DNA of 64,000 nt from Pogonophryne albipinna (Eukaryota > Chordata > Actinopteri > Perciformes > Artedidraconidae), in assembly GCA_028583405.1 (NCBI GenBank), contig CM053256.1, positions 18,129,534 to 18,193,533 of the forward strand, read 5' to 3'. The notes under the pieces are model-generated. The model ran no database searches and was not told the DNA's origin. It was given only the letters and a program-made list of their open reading frames with translations. Of this stretch, positions 53,454 to 63,665 are shown piece by piece (within the stretch, counting starts at the first letter, position 1; each line of letters starts with the position of its first letter). The position numbers and the translations under genes are program-made.

Positions 53454-54158
53454 AGAGAACCGCAGTGACGCGTCCTAAAACCCGGATGTAAACTCCTTCC
53501 GGTTCCTTCGTCAAAAACGCAATGCAATTTCTCCATAGGATTTTGGAAAATAGCTCGAAATAAGGTCTGTGGTTGACACACATTTAAGAGACGGATCACG
53601 TTTTGTTCAGCCGGATAATATCCACATGTCTTTCCTACTTTTATCATTTTCGAAGCATAAATCTAGTCGCAAGAAGCAAAATGCTAACGTTATGCTATAA
53701 AGGAACTACAGCAGGGTCGCTGCTTCAACGTCACGCCAACTTAAGATCCATATTCAAACATACAGATTGTAAATGGTACGAGTTGAAGTGTTTGTTTGAA
53801 CAGTTTGCAGGAGGCAGGTACTTGCTTTCAAGCAGAACAGGGCAAACAAACTTAGCGGGAGTGTTTTACGTGTGCGGTGTAATGACGTAAAACGGCCTGG
53901 ACAACTTCTGTAGTCCTATTCAGCCACTTGGTAACAACCATCGTTTTTCCGACACGTAAACTCTTCAAAACTCACCAGCGGGCGTCACTGCTGATGTATT
54001 TAATGTTGTAGAACAAAACGTGATCGGTCTCTTCAATTTGTGTCAAACACAGACCTTATTTGGAGCTATTTTCCAAAATCCTATGGAGAAATTGCATTGC
54101 TTTTTGGTAAAAATGCTAACTTACTTCCGGGTTTTAGGACGCGTCACTGCGGTTCTCT
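53454..54158. mobile_element. TIR element (705 bp) with AT target duplication
   Basis: Inverted ends AGAGAACCGCAGTGACGCGT (left) and complement on the right continue to CCTAAAACCCGG(A/T)(T/A)GTAA, over 40 bp. AT flanks at 53452-53453 and 54159-54160. Subterminal CCATAGGATTTTGGAAAATA is also inverted in both halves. No protein is encoded. A half copy lies at 11031-11260. Confidence 0.88.
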
Positions 54159-54299
54159 ATACACCGTATTACATTTTTTTCTTAATTTACATTATTTGAT
54201 TTCATATTCTGTTCTTGTAAATATCATATTCTATTATATTAAATGTATATAAACTTTTTGCACTACTTTTTATTTTGTATTTTTGTATTTTATTATATA

Positions 54300-54400
54300 T
54301 GTTGCAATTCGAGGAGCTCAGGTCAGGAGAATTTCATTGACATTTCTACACTGTAGCTGCTGAGCATATGAAAATAAAACCTTTGAATCTTGAATCCAAC
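54300..54400 (+). repeat. LINE 3'-end fragment
   Basis: ATGTTGCAATTCGAGGAGCT, GAGAATTTCATTG and ATAAAACCTTTGAATCTTGA are the 3' end of a common teleost LINE family (L2/CR1/Rex-like). 5'-truncated. Confidence 0.6.
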
Positions 54401-54795
54401 ACTTTTTTCAGTGGAAAATCCTAAATTGTAGGATATTTTGACCATAATAATGCTTTATGATTATATTTCTAGTGAGAAGTGTATATTTTACTTTCAGAAT
54501 GTACCTCCAGTGGATGTGTAGGATCTGGTATATGCAGGAATCCTGAAGTGAAATGTAATACCTTATTTATAATGTTGTTACATTTTATACATGTTTCTTC
54601 TCTATTATTCGTTTGGGTGATCGAGGTGACATGATGACAATGCATTTCATATACTAACTAGAAAATTCAGAGAAATATTGACACTGTGACTGAAACTTGG
54701 GTGCGCGTCCCGATGCTAACATTACCCCCGCTGAGTAAGTATTAATAGCATTAGTTGTATTGTTAAGGTACAACAGAGAATATCCATTCATTTTA
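54401..54795. other. Unassigned intergenic stretch
   Basis: Nothing beyond AT-rich sequence is supported. Confidence 0.4.
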
Positions 54796-54799
54796 GCTC

Positions 54800-55842
54800 A
54801 CTTTTTTTTCTTTTTATTGGCTTTTTGACAGACATCACAATGGCAATATAGTACACATGTATAGAAGATGGTCTGTAGGAAAATTAAATAGTTACCTCAC
54901 CCCTCCCTCCCACCCTCACCCCTATGGGCTATGATCACATTATAAACAAGACATAAATCAAAAAGTTACAAAACATAAAACGCCAGCATAAAAATAAATA
55001 AATAAAAGGGGTAGAAATTACATGAAATACAAAGACCAATAACTGAAAATTACATAAAAATACGGATGCTTCTTCATGTTAATAGTCAGTAAAAATAAAT
55101 ACCAGGGAAATAACGGTACTGCAAGTTACATGAGAAGACAAAAAAAATAATGGTCAATGTATTAGGGAGATAAGGAAAGGGGGAAGTGAAGGTCTCTCCT
55201 CCCCTCCCACCGGGTTCACTCACACCTCATCAGCATCAGGGTTGATTGTAAGGTCATTGATTAGCAGTAGTAAGGGAGTCCAGGTCTTATGAAAGAGTGT
55301 CAGGGATCCTTGTAGTGAAAATCGTATCTTTTCGAGATTAATACACTGTAATAGTTCCTGTATCCACCTGTCATGTGTGGGTGGGGAGACGTGCTTCCAC
55401 TTAAGAAGAATGGAACGCCTGGCCAGCAGGGTTGTGAAGGCGATGACCCGCTGGGTCGTGGTGGGCATGTTCTGTGTTGGGGGGACGCCGAACAAGGCAG
55501 TTAGAGGGTTACGGGGTATGGGTGTGTTAAGGGCCTGTTCAAGGGTTTTGAAAATACTAGACCAGAAGGCATTCAGGCTGGGGCATGACCAAAACATATG
55601 TGTGTGATTGGCAGGAGATTGCTTGCATCTGTTACAGGCATCGCTTCTAAGAGGAAATATTTTGGCTAATTTAGCATTGGTCAAGTGAGCCCTGTGGAGC
55701 ACCTTACACTGCATTAGACCATGCCTAGCACAGATAGATGAGGTTTGCACCAAACGAAGAATGTCCCTCCACTTACTGTCAGATATGTCTACACCCAACT
55801 CACCCTCCCAGGACTCTTTTATAGATGTAGTAGAGGCTAGGT
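54800..55842 (-). mobile_element. L1-clade LINE, 3' part with end of ORF2
   Basis: ORF2 C-terminus (minus strand, 55834-55220) reads CARHGLMQCKVLHRAHLTNA, then CNRCKQSPANHTHMFWSCPS, the CCHC-like motif of L1 ORF2, and PTTTQRVIAFTTLLARRSIL, stop at 55220-55222. A 3' UTR and poly(A) tail on the minus strand end at about 54800 (AATAAAAAGAAAAAAAAG). The ORF continues upstream beyond the hAT insertion at 63666-64000. Confidence 0.88.
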
Positions 55843-56055
55843 CAGGGGTGCCCAACCAGTCGATGGGGAGATTCCCAGTCGATCGCGAGATGTGTCTAAA
55901 AATAGAACAACAACATTCTGTTTTATCGTTAATGTCCTCTAACATAATCTTCCTGTGCCAGAATAATGCACTTGAACGCATCAAAGCTTTGTGATTTCGC
56001 TGACGTTGTCCGTGTCAACAGGAGTGACAGTCCGCACACACACAAGACCGCAATC

Positions 56056-56299
56056 ATGGCTGAAGCAAAAAAGCCCAAAATATATAATTTTCACTCCGAG
56101 TGGGAGGATGATTATTTTTGTATCTATTCCAATTCAAAGTCCATCTGTCTCATCTGCAATGCGACCGTGGCTTTATCAAAGAAGGGTAATTTAGGAGCGG
56201 CATTTCAAAACAGTGCACAAACGCTAAGAGACGGAATTCCCTCCTAATTCTGCCCTATGCTCCCAAAAGGGGAGGTACCTGAAAGGACAGCTAAATCGA
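56056..56299 (+). pseudogene. hAT transposase N-terminus with zinc finger
   Basis: From ATG at 56056: MAEAKKPKIYNFHSEWEDDY, FCIYSNSKSICLICNATVAL. The CLIC and a downstream HFKTVH (in another frame, about 56199-56217) form the C2H2-type BED-like finger of GTF2IRD2/ZBED5-like hAT transposases. A frameshift near 56195-56205 separates the halves and a TAA follows HKR. The DIRS starts at about 56300 directly after the block KGQLNR. Confidence 0.75.
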
Positions 56300-56524
56300 T
56301 AGTTACGTAGGTAACTACGGTTCTATGAATACTGGATGACCGCCAGAGGCGGTGCTTTAGCACTGGATATCTTCCGTCTCGCGCATGCGTAGGTCGAATA
56401 TTTATATCAACAAAGTCACGTGTGACCTCGTATGACCCCGGAAGGCATAAGTGCCGTTGTTGTCAACGAGTTCAGTCCTATGGAATCTTCTCGCGGAAAC
56501 ACGAGATTCCGAGTGACCAAGAAA

Positions 56525-56640
56525 CTCTGGCGGTCATCCAGTATTCATAGAACCGTAGTTACCTACGTAACTATCGTTCTATTTCATCCTTACTGACCGC
56601 CAGAGGCGGTGCTTTAGCACTGGATGACCTATACCAACAG
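56525..56640. repeat. DIRS internal complementary region
   Basis: CCAGTATTCATAGAACCGTA GTTACCTACGTAACT is the complement of the left terminus (56301-56335), and is followed by TCTATTTCATCCTTACTGAC, the complement of the right terminus (about 62712-62732). This is the junction a circularised element would form. Confidence 0.92.
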
Positions 56641-56683
56641 AGTCACAAGGAAGTCTGAATACTCCCCCTGCTATAAGGATGGC

Positions 56684-57020
56684 CTAGCCTGACTCTGCAG
56701 GAGGATCACACCCAGCGGGTGAGGGGCGGCAACATTCACCCTGTAGTATCTGGCGAATGTGCTCTGGGATGCCCATGTGGCCGCAGCACATATGTCCTTG
56801 CACCTTAGGGAGGAACGCTGTGTTCGGCCATAAGGTGACACCTGAGCCATCTGAGTTCCACCTCAGACACGAGCTGTTCACGGACAAGGCCTGAAGCTCG
56901 CTTACACGCTTTGCTGAGGTGATGGCAAGAAGGAAAGCAGTCTTAGCTGAGAGCCACTCCAGTTCTCGTTGTAACAAAGGTTCAACAGGAGGCGAGCATA
57001 GGGCATCCAGCACCAAGGGC
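56684..57020 (-). pseudogene. DIRS tyrosine recombinase with central deletion
   Basis: The N-terminal part reads WLSAKTAFLLAITSAKRVSE, LRWNSDGSGVTLWPNTAFLP. After FLPKV about 100 residues, including the HxxR box, are missing; the following frame carries DICAAATWASQSTFARYYRV NVAAPHPLGV with the catalytic tyrosine region. The arginine in the SAKRVSE block is kept. The fragment at 7110-7360 retains part of the missing block from another copy. Confidence 0.82.
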
Positions 57021-57539
57021 AGGTCCCATGTAGGGGCCCTTGGGATATTCGGGGGGGCGAAGCCTCAGAGCTCCCCCTTAAAAAGAGGGATACCAACCTA
57101 TGGCTCCCACTGTGCTGTTGTCAGCCCTTGTGTGTTGAGCTGATATAGCAGCCACATACACCCTGACGGTAGCGGGACACCGGCCGTCGTCCAGGAGGGA
57201 CTGCAGGAACTCAAGGGTCATAGGCACCGAGCAATATACTGGGTCCTCATTTCGCCCTTGGCACCAGTCAAAAAAACAAAACAGTTTCCACCTGTTTTCG
57301 TACTGCCTACGAGTAGATGGTGCCCTGGCATTTGAGAATAGTCTTCCTGACAGACTCTATGCAGTCGCTCAGCAGTGGGTCGGGCCCTCCAGTGGCCAGA
57401 CCCACAGCTGGAGGCGGCAGGGGCGGGCTGCCACATCCGACCCTCCAACTGAGACAAGAGGTCCTTCCTGTTGGGGAGACGCAAAGGCGTCCCACAGCAG
57501 AGTCTGTGCAGCAGATGGACAGGCCCGCACCTAGCTGGG

Positions 57540-58235
57540 TTAAACAAGGAAGTTTAACAGGACAGCCTAGCCAGGCGGCTCCTGCTAGAATCAAGCAACA
57601 CGCCTACCAGGAGCGGGGGCGAGAACACTGCCTTCACTGGTTGAGTTGATAACGAATTCCAGATGCAGCGTAACCGGGAGCGGGTGCAAGAACACAGCCT
57701 CCACAAGCTACCTGCTGAACGTAAAGAGTGGAGCAATGCTCCTACACGCCGAACATAGAGAGGGATGTAAATGTCCTACACCACGTTACCAGCAGAGAGA
57801 GCGGGAGCGAGCACTGCATTCACCTAGGTGGATTAGATAAGGAAATTTAACAGGGCAGTTTAGCCAGGCAGCTGCTGCTAGAATGAAGCAGCGCGTCTAC
57901 CAGGAGCAGGGGCGATAACACCGCGCTCACTGGTTGAGTTAATAACGAATGCCAGATGCAGCGTAGGCGGGAGCGGGGTGCGAGAACACAGCCTTCACCA
58001 GCTACCTGCTGAACGGAAAGAGTAGAGCAACGCTCCTACTCGCCGAACACAAAAGGGATGTAACTACACCCATGTTACCAGCAGAGGGAGCGGGAGCGAG
58101 AGCACTGCCTTCACCTAGCTGAAAAAAAAAAGAAGTTTCAGCAGGACAGCCTATCCAGTCGGCTGCTGCTAGAATAAAGCATCACGTCTACCAGGAGTGG
58201 GGGCGAGAACACTGCTTCGCTGGTTGAGTGACTGT
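57540..58235. repeat. DIRS internal tandem repeat, about 285-bp period, 2.4 units
   Basis: Units start GCCAGGCGGCTCCTGCTAGA / GCCAGGCAGCTGCTGCTAGA / CCAGTCGGCTGCTGCTAGAA (57571, 57859, 58153), each followed by CTACCAGGAGCGGGGGCGA and GAACACAGCC... TACCTGCTGAACG. It lies where RNase H and methyltransferase coding sequence would be expected. The same units occur in the DIRS fragment at 7380-8030. Confidence 0.85.
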
Positions 58236-58870
58236 GTCCAGAGCCACCCCAATGAAGGTTAGGCTCTGAGAGGGGTTCAGACAACTCTTCTCCATGTTCC
58301 CCATGAGGCCTAGCCGGGCGACATGAGAGAGAAGGAGAGCCGTGTCCTGGATCGTCTGTAACCGGGATGGTGCACAGATTAACCAGTCGTCTAAGGAGAG
58401 GGAGAGTCCGAATGGAACACCCTGAACTGGAAATGACGGCCTCTGAATGCAAAGCGAAGAAACTGCCTGTGATGAGGCACAATAGGCACATGAAAATAAG
58501 CGTCCTTCAAGTCGACGGACGTGAACCATTCCCCCCTGGCCATGGTACGAAGAACGTCCGCTGTGCTCAGCACATGGAAAGGTAAAATCTTTAGGAACTT
58601 GTTGAGTCCCCTCAGATCGAGGATTGGGCGAAGTCCACTGCCTTTCTTCCTTACCAGGAAGTAGGTCGAGTAGAAGCCCCCGGGCTGTGAGATGGGGTCC
58701 ACAGGCTCGATTGAACCCTTGGCAAGGAGGACTGACAGCTCCTGGTTTAGGGCGATTTCTTTTGCCAGGTCGCTTATGGTGGTCATCTTGACCCGGCTGA
58801 AGACTGGGGGCCAGCGTCGGAACTGAAGCTTGTACCCTTGGGTTAGGTGGAAACAACCCAGGGGTCTGAA
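58188..58870 (-). pseudogene. DIRS reverse transcriptase, active site damaged
   Basis: Conserved blocks: LLAKGSIEPVDPISQPGGFY, STYFLVRKKGSGLRPILDLR, GLNKFLKILPFHVLS, FTSVDLKDAYFHVPI, then (other frame) FGLSLSLDDWLICAPS and VALDTVT. Between LSLS and LDDW about 25-30 residues are lost, so the YLDD box reads SLDD and its preceding helix is gone. At least two frameshifts (near 58400 and 58790). Confidence 0.85.
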
Positions 58871-58926
58871 GCTTGAGCTACCCGGTAGTTGAGCTGCTGC
58901 TGGGAGAGATAACCAACAGCCGGCCC

Positions 58927-60190
58927 TCAGTAACTTGCCCCCTGGCCTCTGGCTCTGGGAGGGCGACGGTTAGGCACCGGATACCGAGGCTGCCTTGGGG
59001 GCGAGTTAACAGGACTGTAGCGGGCCAGCCCCCTCGTGGGGCGCTGAGGCCCATGGCGGGCACCGGGGTGAGCCGGTGGACGGAGAGTCCTACATGTCTC
59101 TGATAAGGGTGACTGTGTCAGCCAAACCTGGCGACGAGTCTGGACGAGAGTGGACATCAGGCGCCCAAGCTCTCTAGACATCAGAGCGAACGCCTGTAAT
59201 GAGGCGTCACTGAGGCTAGTAGAGGAAGAGCATCCTGCTGCGGGGAAGCTGAGAGGGCGAGCATGAGTTGAGAGAGGGAATTGCCAATACGGCCCATGCG
59301 CGCCGCTGCATCGTAAGCCTTAGTGAGCAGGTCATCAGTGACCCGGCATTGGAGTCGAGGGCACCTGGCCTCCGACCTCAGAGCTTCGTCGGGGGAAACT
59401 ATGAGGGAAGCAATGGTAGGCTCAACAGCCGGCGTGTGGTCAAGGCCAACTCTTGCCGCATCCTGCATGGCTGCCAGGGCTCGGCCATCGGACGTAAGAC
59501 TGTAAAGAGCCTTAGTGTCCTCCAGCATGCATGTAACTCCCTCAGATACTCACAAGAGGGAGGAACAGTAAAGGTTGCGAAGAGTGCGCCTAAAGAACAC
59601 ACTGGCAGGCGCTGTTACGGGCTGCTGCGCATCCAGCTGCTGGTGTGCCAGTGCCATGCGAATGACGGTACCCATGGAGCCGTCATCTGCCTCCTCCGAG
59701 GGACCATGAGCTGAGGTACAGGAGCCAGGCCCAGAAGCATGGGATGGGCTCTCCCCGTCATACTCATCAAATTGAGTGGCTGAAGCTGCCATCGAGAACA
59801 CATCGTCATCTAGAACCAGCTCAGCCACGGGTGGGCAGCGGCGTGCTCTGCACGGGCACCAGAATGGAGAGCCAAGAGGAGTGACTTCATCTGGGCTAGC
59901 TCAGTAGTGAGTAGGTCCACCCTGGAGGACAGCCTATCAGGCTTAGTCCTCTTCTTGGGCGGTGCACCCGCAGCCTCTGCGGCCCAACGCCTAGGATGGG
60001 TAGGTTGGGCTGTGCAGAGTCGACTGTGCAGGGGGAAGGCCACCCTCAGTCAGTAGTTCATCCTCGGCTAGTCTAGCAGCTCCTACCGCACGAGGCATGA
60101 TGGTGCAATTCATGCACGGGTCCTCCGAAAGGCCCTCCCTCAGATGCTCGAGGCCAAGACAAGAGGGGCAAAGGTCATGGCCATCCTCTG
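58927..60190 (-). pseudogene. DIRS gag-like ORF1 in several frames
   Basis: Starting near 60190 the minus strand reads GHDLCPSCLGLEHLREGLSE DPCMNC (a Cys pair motif usual at the start of DIRS gag). After frameshifts it continues PPKKRTKPDRLSSRVD, then DDDVFSMAASATQFDEYDGE, then AVEPTIASLIVSPDEALRSE and VTDDLLTKAYDAAARMGRIG NSLSQLMLALS, then SRELGRLMSTLVQTRRQVWL. All blocks are in order; at least three frame changes make it inactive. Confidence 0.8.
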
Positions 60191-60219
60191 GTTAAAGAGG
60201 AGCCATACAGGTGTTAGAG

Positions 60220-62225
60220 CCGTTAGACCTATCGATAGCTAGAGCACTCAGCTGACTGTAAATAACTGGGCCAGGAAACAAATATGCAGTGGAGGGGAGT
60301 GAGCACAATAGTAGTTGCTTGAGCGTGAGCACTCCGCTAACTGGGGTGAGAACAATGAAGTCAGTTAATGGTTTTATGCCGTGAGAGGAGAGCGAGAATA
60401 CTCTCTCCACTAGCGCCGTAGCGAGTTAGCCTAAGCGAGAGCACTCTGCTAACTGAAGGATGGAACGGGCATTAAACCAACTGTGTGCAGTGAGAGGGGA
60501 GCGGAAACACTCTCTTCACTAGCGCTGTAGCAAGTTAACTTTGAGCGACAGCACTCAGTTAACTGGAGGATGGAACAGGAACCAACTGTGAGCAGGGAGA
60601 GGGGAGCGGAAACACTCTCTTCACTAGCTCTGTAGCAAGTTAACTTTGAGCGACAGCACTCAGTTAACTGGAGGATGGAACAGGAACCAACTGTGAGCAG
60701 GGAGAGGGGAGCGGAAACACTCTCTTCACTAGCGCTGTAGCAAGTTAAAGTGGACCTATCATGCTATATTTGAATAATATAGTGTAGGACCATACCTATA
60801 TAAAGCATATTTATACTTTTTATTTTTCAAAATACCAAACAAATCATGCTGATGGGCTGATTCTGTGAGAACATCACCATCTACAGGCCTGGCATATGTA
60901 CTACAACGTCTCCAGCGCTTTCGAACGGCAATGTCCGTGGCTGTCTCCTCCTGATTGGTGGAGTTGGCCCAATAGCCGTAGCGCCACTTCTGTGACGTCA
61001 TAGAAGTGTTCAAATCTGGATCAGTCTGTATCAGATCCGTTGCAGCCCCTTTTTAAGGGATTTGGGTATAGAGGAAAAGAGAGAGGGTTGTGTTTTCTGA
61101 CACTTGGTGAGTTCCCTGGAACACCGGTCACAGATATTCATGCATAAAAGACGTACAAAAGTGCATTTTGCATGATGGCTCACCTTTAACTTTGAGCGAG
61201 AGCACTCAGTTAACTGGAGGATGGAACAGGAACCAACTGTGTGCAGGGAGAGGGGAGCGGAAACACTCTCTTCACTAGCGCTGTAGCAAGTTAACTTTGA
61301 GCGAGAGCACTCAGTTAACTGGAGGGTGGAACAGGAACCAACTGTGTGCAGGGAGAGGAGAGCGGAAACACTCTCTTCACTAGCGCTGTAGCAAGTTAAC
61401 TTTGAGCGAGAGCACTCAGTTAACTGGAGAATGGATGCACTTTATATGTCGTTGCCACTCCTTGCATATCATGTATTTTGGTTTTTTACCATGTTTGTAA
61501 AATGTACTATTAAATAAAATAACCAATTGTGCGCCGTGAGAGGGGAGCGAAGACACTCTCTTCACTAGCGCTGTAGCAAGTTAGCTTTGAGCGAGAGCAC
61601 TCAGCTAACTGGGGATAGAACAGGAACTAATTGTGAGCTGTGAGAGGGGAGCGAAGACACTCTCTTCACTAGCGTTGTAGCAAGTTAGCTTTGAGCGAGA
61701 GCACTCAGCTAACTGGGGATAGAACAGGTAAGGAAACAAATGTATGCGGTGAGAGGGGGGCGGAGACGCTCCCTTCACTAGCGCCGTAACAGTTAGCTTG
61801 AACGAAAACACTCAGCTAACTGGACAATAGAACAGGCAATGAGCCAAATGTATATAGTGAGAGGGGGGCGGAGACGCTCCCTTCACTAGCGCCGTAACAG
61901 TTAGCTTGAACGAAAACACTCAGCTAACTGGACGATAAAACAGGCAAGGAACCAAATGTATGTAGTGAGAGGGGGCGGAGACGCTCCCTTCACTAACGCT
62001 GTAACAGTTAGCTTGAACGAAAACACTCAGCTAACTGGACGATAAAACAGGCAAGGAACCAAATGTATGTAGTGAGAGGGGGGCGGAGACGCTCCCTTCA
62101 CTAACGCCGTAACAGTTAGCTTGAACGAAAACACTCAGCTAACTGGACGATAGAACAGGCAAGGAACCAAATGTATGTAGTGAGAGGGGGGCGGAGACGC
62201 TCCCTTCACTAGCGCACTAACAAAT
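60220..62225. repeat. DIRS 105-bp tandem array, about 14-15 units
   Basis: Unit theme: CTTTGAGCGAGAGCACTCAG, TTAACTGGAGGATGGAACAG, GAACCAACTGTG, AGAGGGGAGCGGAAACACTC, TCTTCACTAGCGCTGTAGCA. The period is near 105 bp in the middle and shorter (about 118-125 with different spacing) toward 61740-62220, where units change to GGGGGGCGGAGACGCTCCCT. It lies in the leader between the terminus and gag. The MITE at 60749-61185 interrupts it, as does a short A/T-rich insert at about 61440-61520. Confidence 0.9.
60749..61185. mobile_element. TTAA-flanked MITE (437 bp) in the DIRS array
   Basis: TTAA at 60745-60748 and 61186-61189. Ends AGTGGACCTATCATGC and complement of AGGTGAGCCATCATGC. Sister array units preserve the empty site GCAAGTTAACTTTGAGCG, which proves the borders. 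Relatives at 51953-52240 and 43885-44020. No protein. Confidence 0.93.
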
Positions 62226-62732
62226 TAGCGAGAGCCCCCGGCTAACTTGTACACAGTTATCTCATTAGCTTGAGAATAGATAGCACAATCAGCGATAAAT
62301 GGTAGCGATCTCACCGGCTGACGTGCAGGAGCGTCCGCTCTTTACCGGTCCGGAGCTCCTAGGGTCCGAGCGGTGAACACCGCAGTCCCCTCCCTTGGGA
62401 GGGCGGACAGCTAGCTCGTCGCAGCCTTTGGAGGGCGAGCGTTTTCCTAGCCCGCAGCTCCGATCGAGACGATCACAAGGCTACAGGTAGCGATGAGCTA
62501 GAATCTTAATTTTCAATAAGCTAGCTTGGCTTCTACTCAAAAAGTAGTAACCTGCGCAGCGAGAAGATGAAAAAGGACTGAACTCGTTGACAACACGGGA
62601 ACTTATGCCTTCCGGGGTCATACGAGGTCACACGTGACTTTGTTGATATAAATATTCGACCTACGCATGCGCGAGACGGAAGATATCCAGTGCTAAAGCA
62701 CCGCCTCTGGCGGTCAATAAGGATGAAATAGA

Positions 62733-62935
62733 AGCACAGCAGTCCATTTTCACCAGGCCCAATAACAAGAGCAAGGCTGCGACCATAGCATCTTAACGTG
62801 TCAGTCACATTCTTGCGAAACACATGAAGTCTTTCAAAGATGGCGAAGTTGTGAAAGAAGCATTCCTGGAGGCTGCCAACGCGCTTTTGGGGAACAGTAA
62901 AAATAACAGTAGCATTTCAACAGGTTTTTGATATA
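62733..62935 (+). pseudogene. hAT transposase continuation after the DIRS
   Basis: QQSIFTRPNNKSKAATIAS, then a TAA (about 62792), then RVSHILAKHMKSFKDGEVVK EAFLEA. This is the block that follows the BED finger in GTF2IRD2-type hAT proteins (AATxASxxVxHxxAKxxKxFxDGExVK). The catalytic core is absent. Confidence 0.75.
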
Positions 62936-63657
62936 ATAAAAACTCAAATTAGATACCGTTATTAATCAGCTGTAAGTTTTAGTTTGTTTGAACTTATTCA
63001 TTATAATTATTGTACAAAATGGTATAAGAATGCAAACATTCAGATCTGTTCTGTTTAAATTGATTATAATCTATTATCAATTCAGGTTAAGAAACGAGTG
63101 TTGCTTGCATCCTATTTTAAAGGCATTTATTTTTATAATCTACTAAAATGCAACAAAAAAAGGGTTTGATTCTATTAATTTTGTCTTTTTTATTGCACTT
63201 TGGCAGCAGATTCCTGTGTAGCTTCAGATCTGAGTTGTCTTATTAATAAGCCTAATTTATACTTTTGGAGCAACACTATTTTTATATAATGGCAAAGAAA
63301 GGGTTCAGAGTCTTTTCTTTTTTTTTCCTGTGTCATATGTGGCAGCACTGTTCAATGTTTCTTGAAAACATTACCCACTGTAGTATGTGACGTGTGATTA
63401 AACTCCAACTCTGTATCAACAACACTGTTGTGTAACTTCAGTTAAATACTTGTGTAGATTAGAAAGAGGTAAGATAAAGGATCTGCAGTATTTTATGAAG
63501 TATTAATCGTACAAAGGTCAGTTTTATACAAGTAGAAGTGTGTATTTACCTGGTAGTCTGTCAGTAATGGCTACGCCTCTCTATTTGGACTGGTAGATCT
63601 CGGCAGACTGGCAACTTTAAAAGTAGCTCTCGGTTCAAAAAAGGTTGGGCACCCCTG
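62936..63657. other. AT-rich 3' part of the hAT element
   Basis: No coding sequence remains; the segment ends in the right terminus of the hAT at 63657. Confidence 0.5.
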
Positions 63658-63665
63658 GGCTAGGT

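Larger units (their letters stand above)
56300..62732 (-). mobile_element. DIRS retrotransposon, degenerate, minus strand
   Basis: Inverted terminal repeats lie at about 56325-56500 and 62560-62732 (shared: CCGCCAGAGGCGGTGCTTTA, CGCATGCGTAGGTCGAATAT, CGTGTGACCTCGT). An internal complementary region at 56525-56640 joins the complements of both outermost ends, the hallmark of DIRS elements that replicate through a circle. Gag, RT and tyrosine-recombinase remnants are present in order. RNase H and the methyltransferase-like domain are not seen, and two tandem arrays occupy large parts. No target duplication, as expected for recombinase-mediated insertion. Confidence 0.92.
55843..63657 (+). mobile_element. 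hAT element (ZBED/GTF2IRD2-like) with exact 8-bp TSD, split by a DIRS
   Basis: GGCTAGGT is duplicated at 55835-55842 and 63658-63665. The ends are CAGGGGTGCCCAACC and its complement. Transposase remnants are on the plus strand on both sides of the DIRS (56056-56299 and 62733-62930). Without the DIRS the element would be about 1.4 kb, so the transposase is also truncated downstream. Confidence 0.93.
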
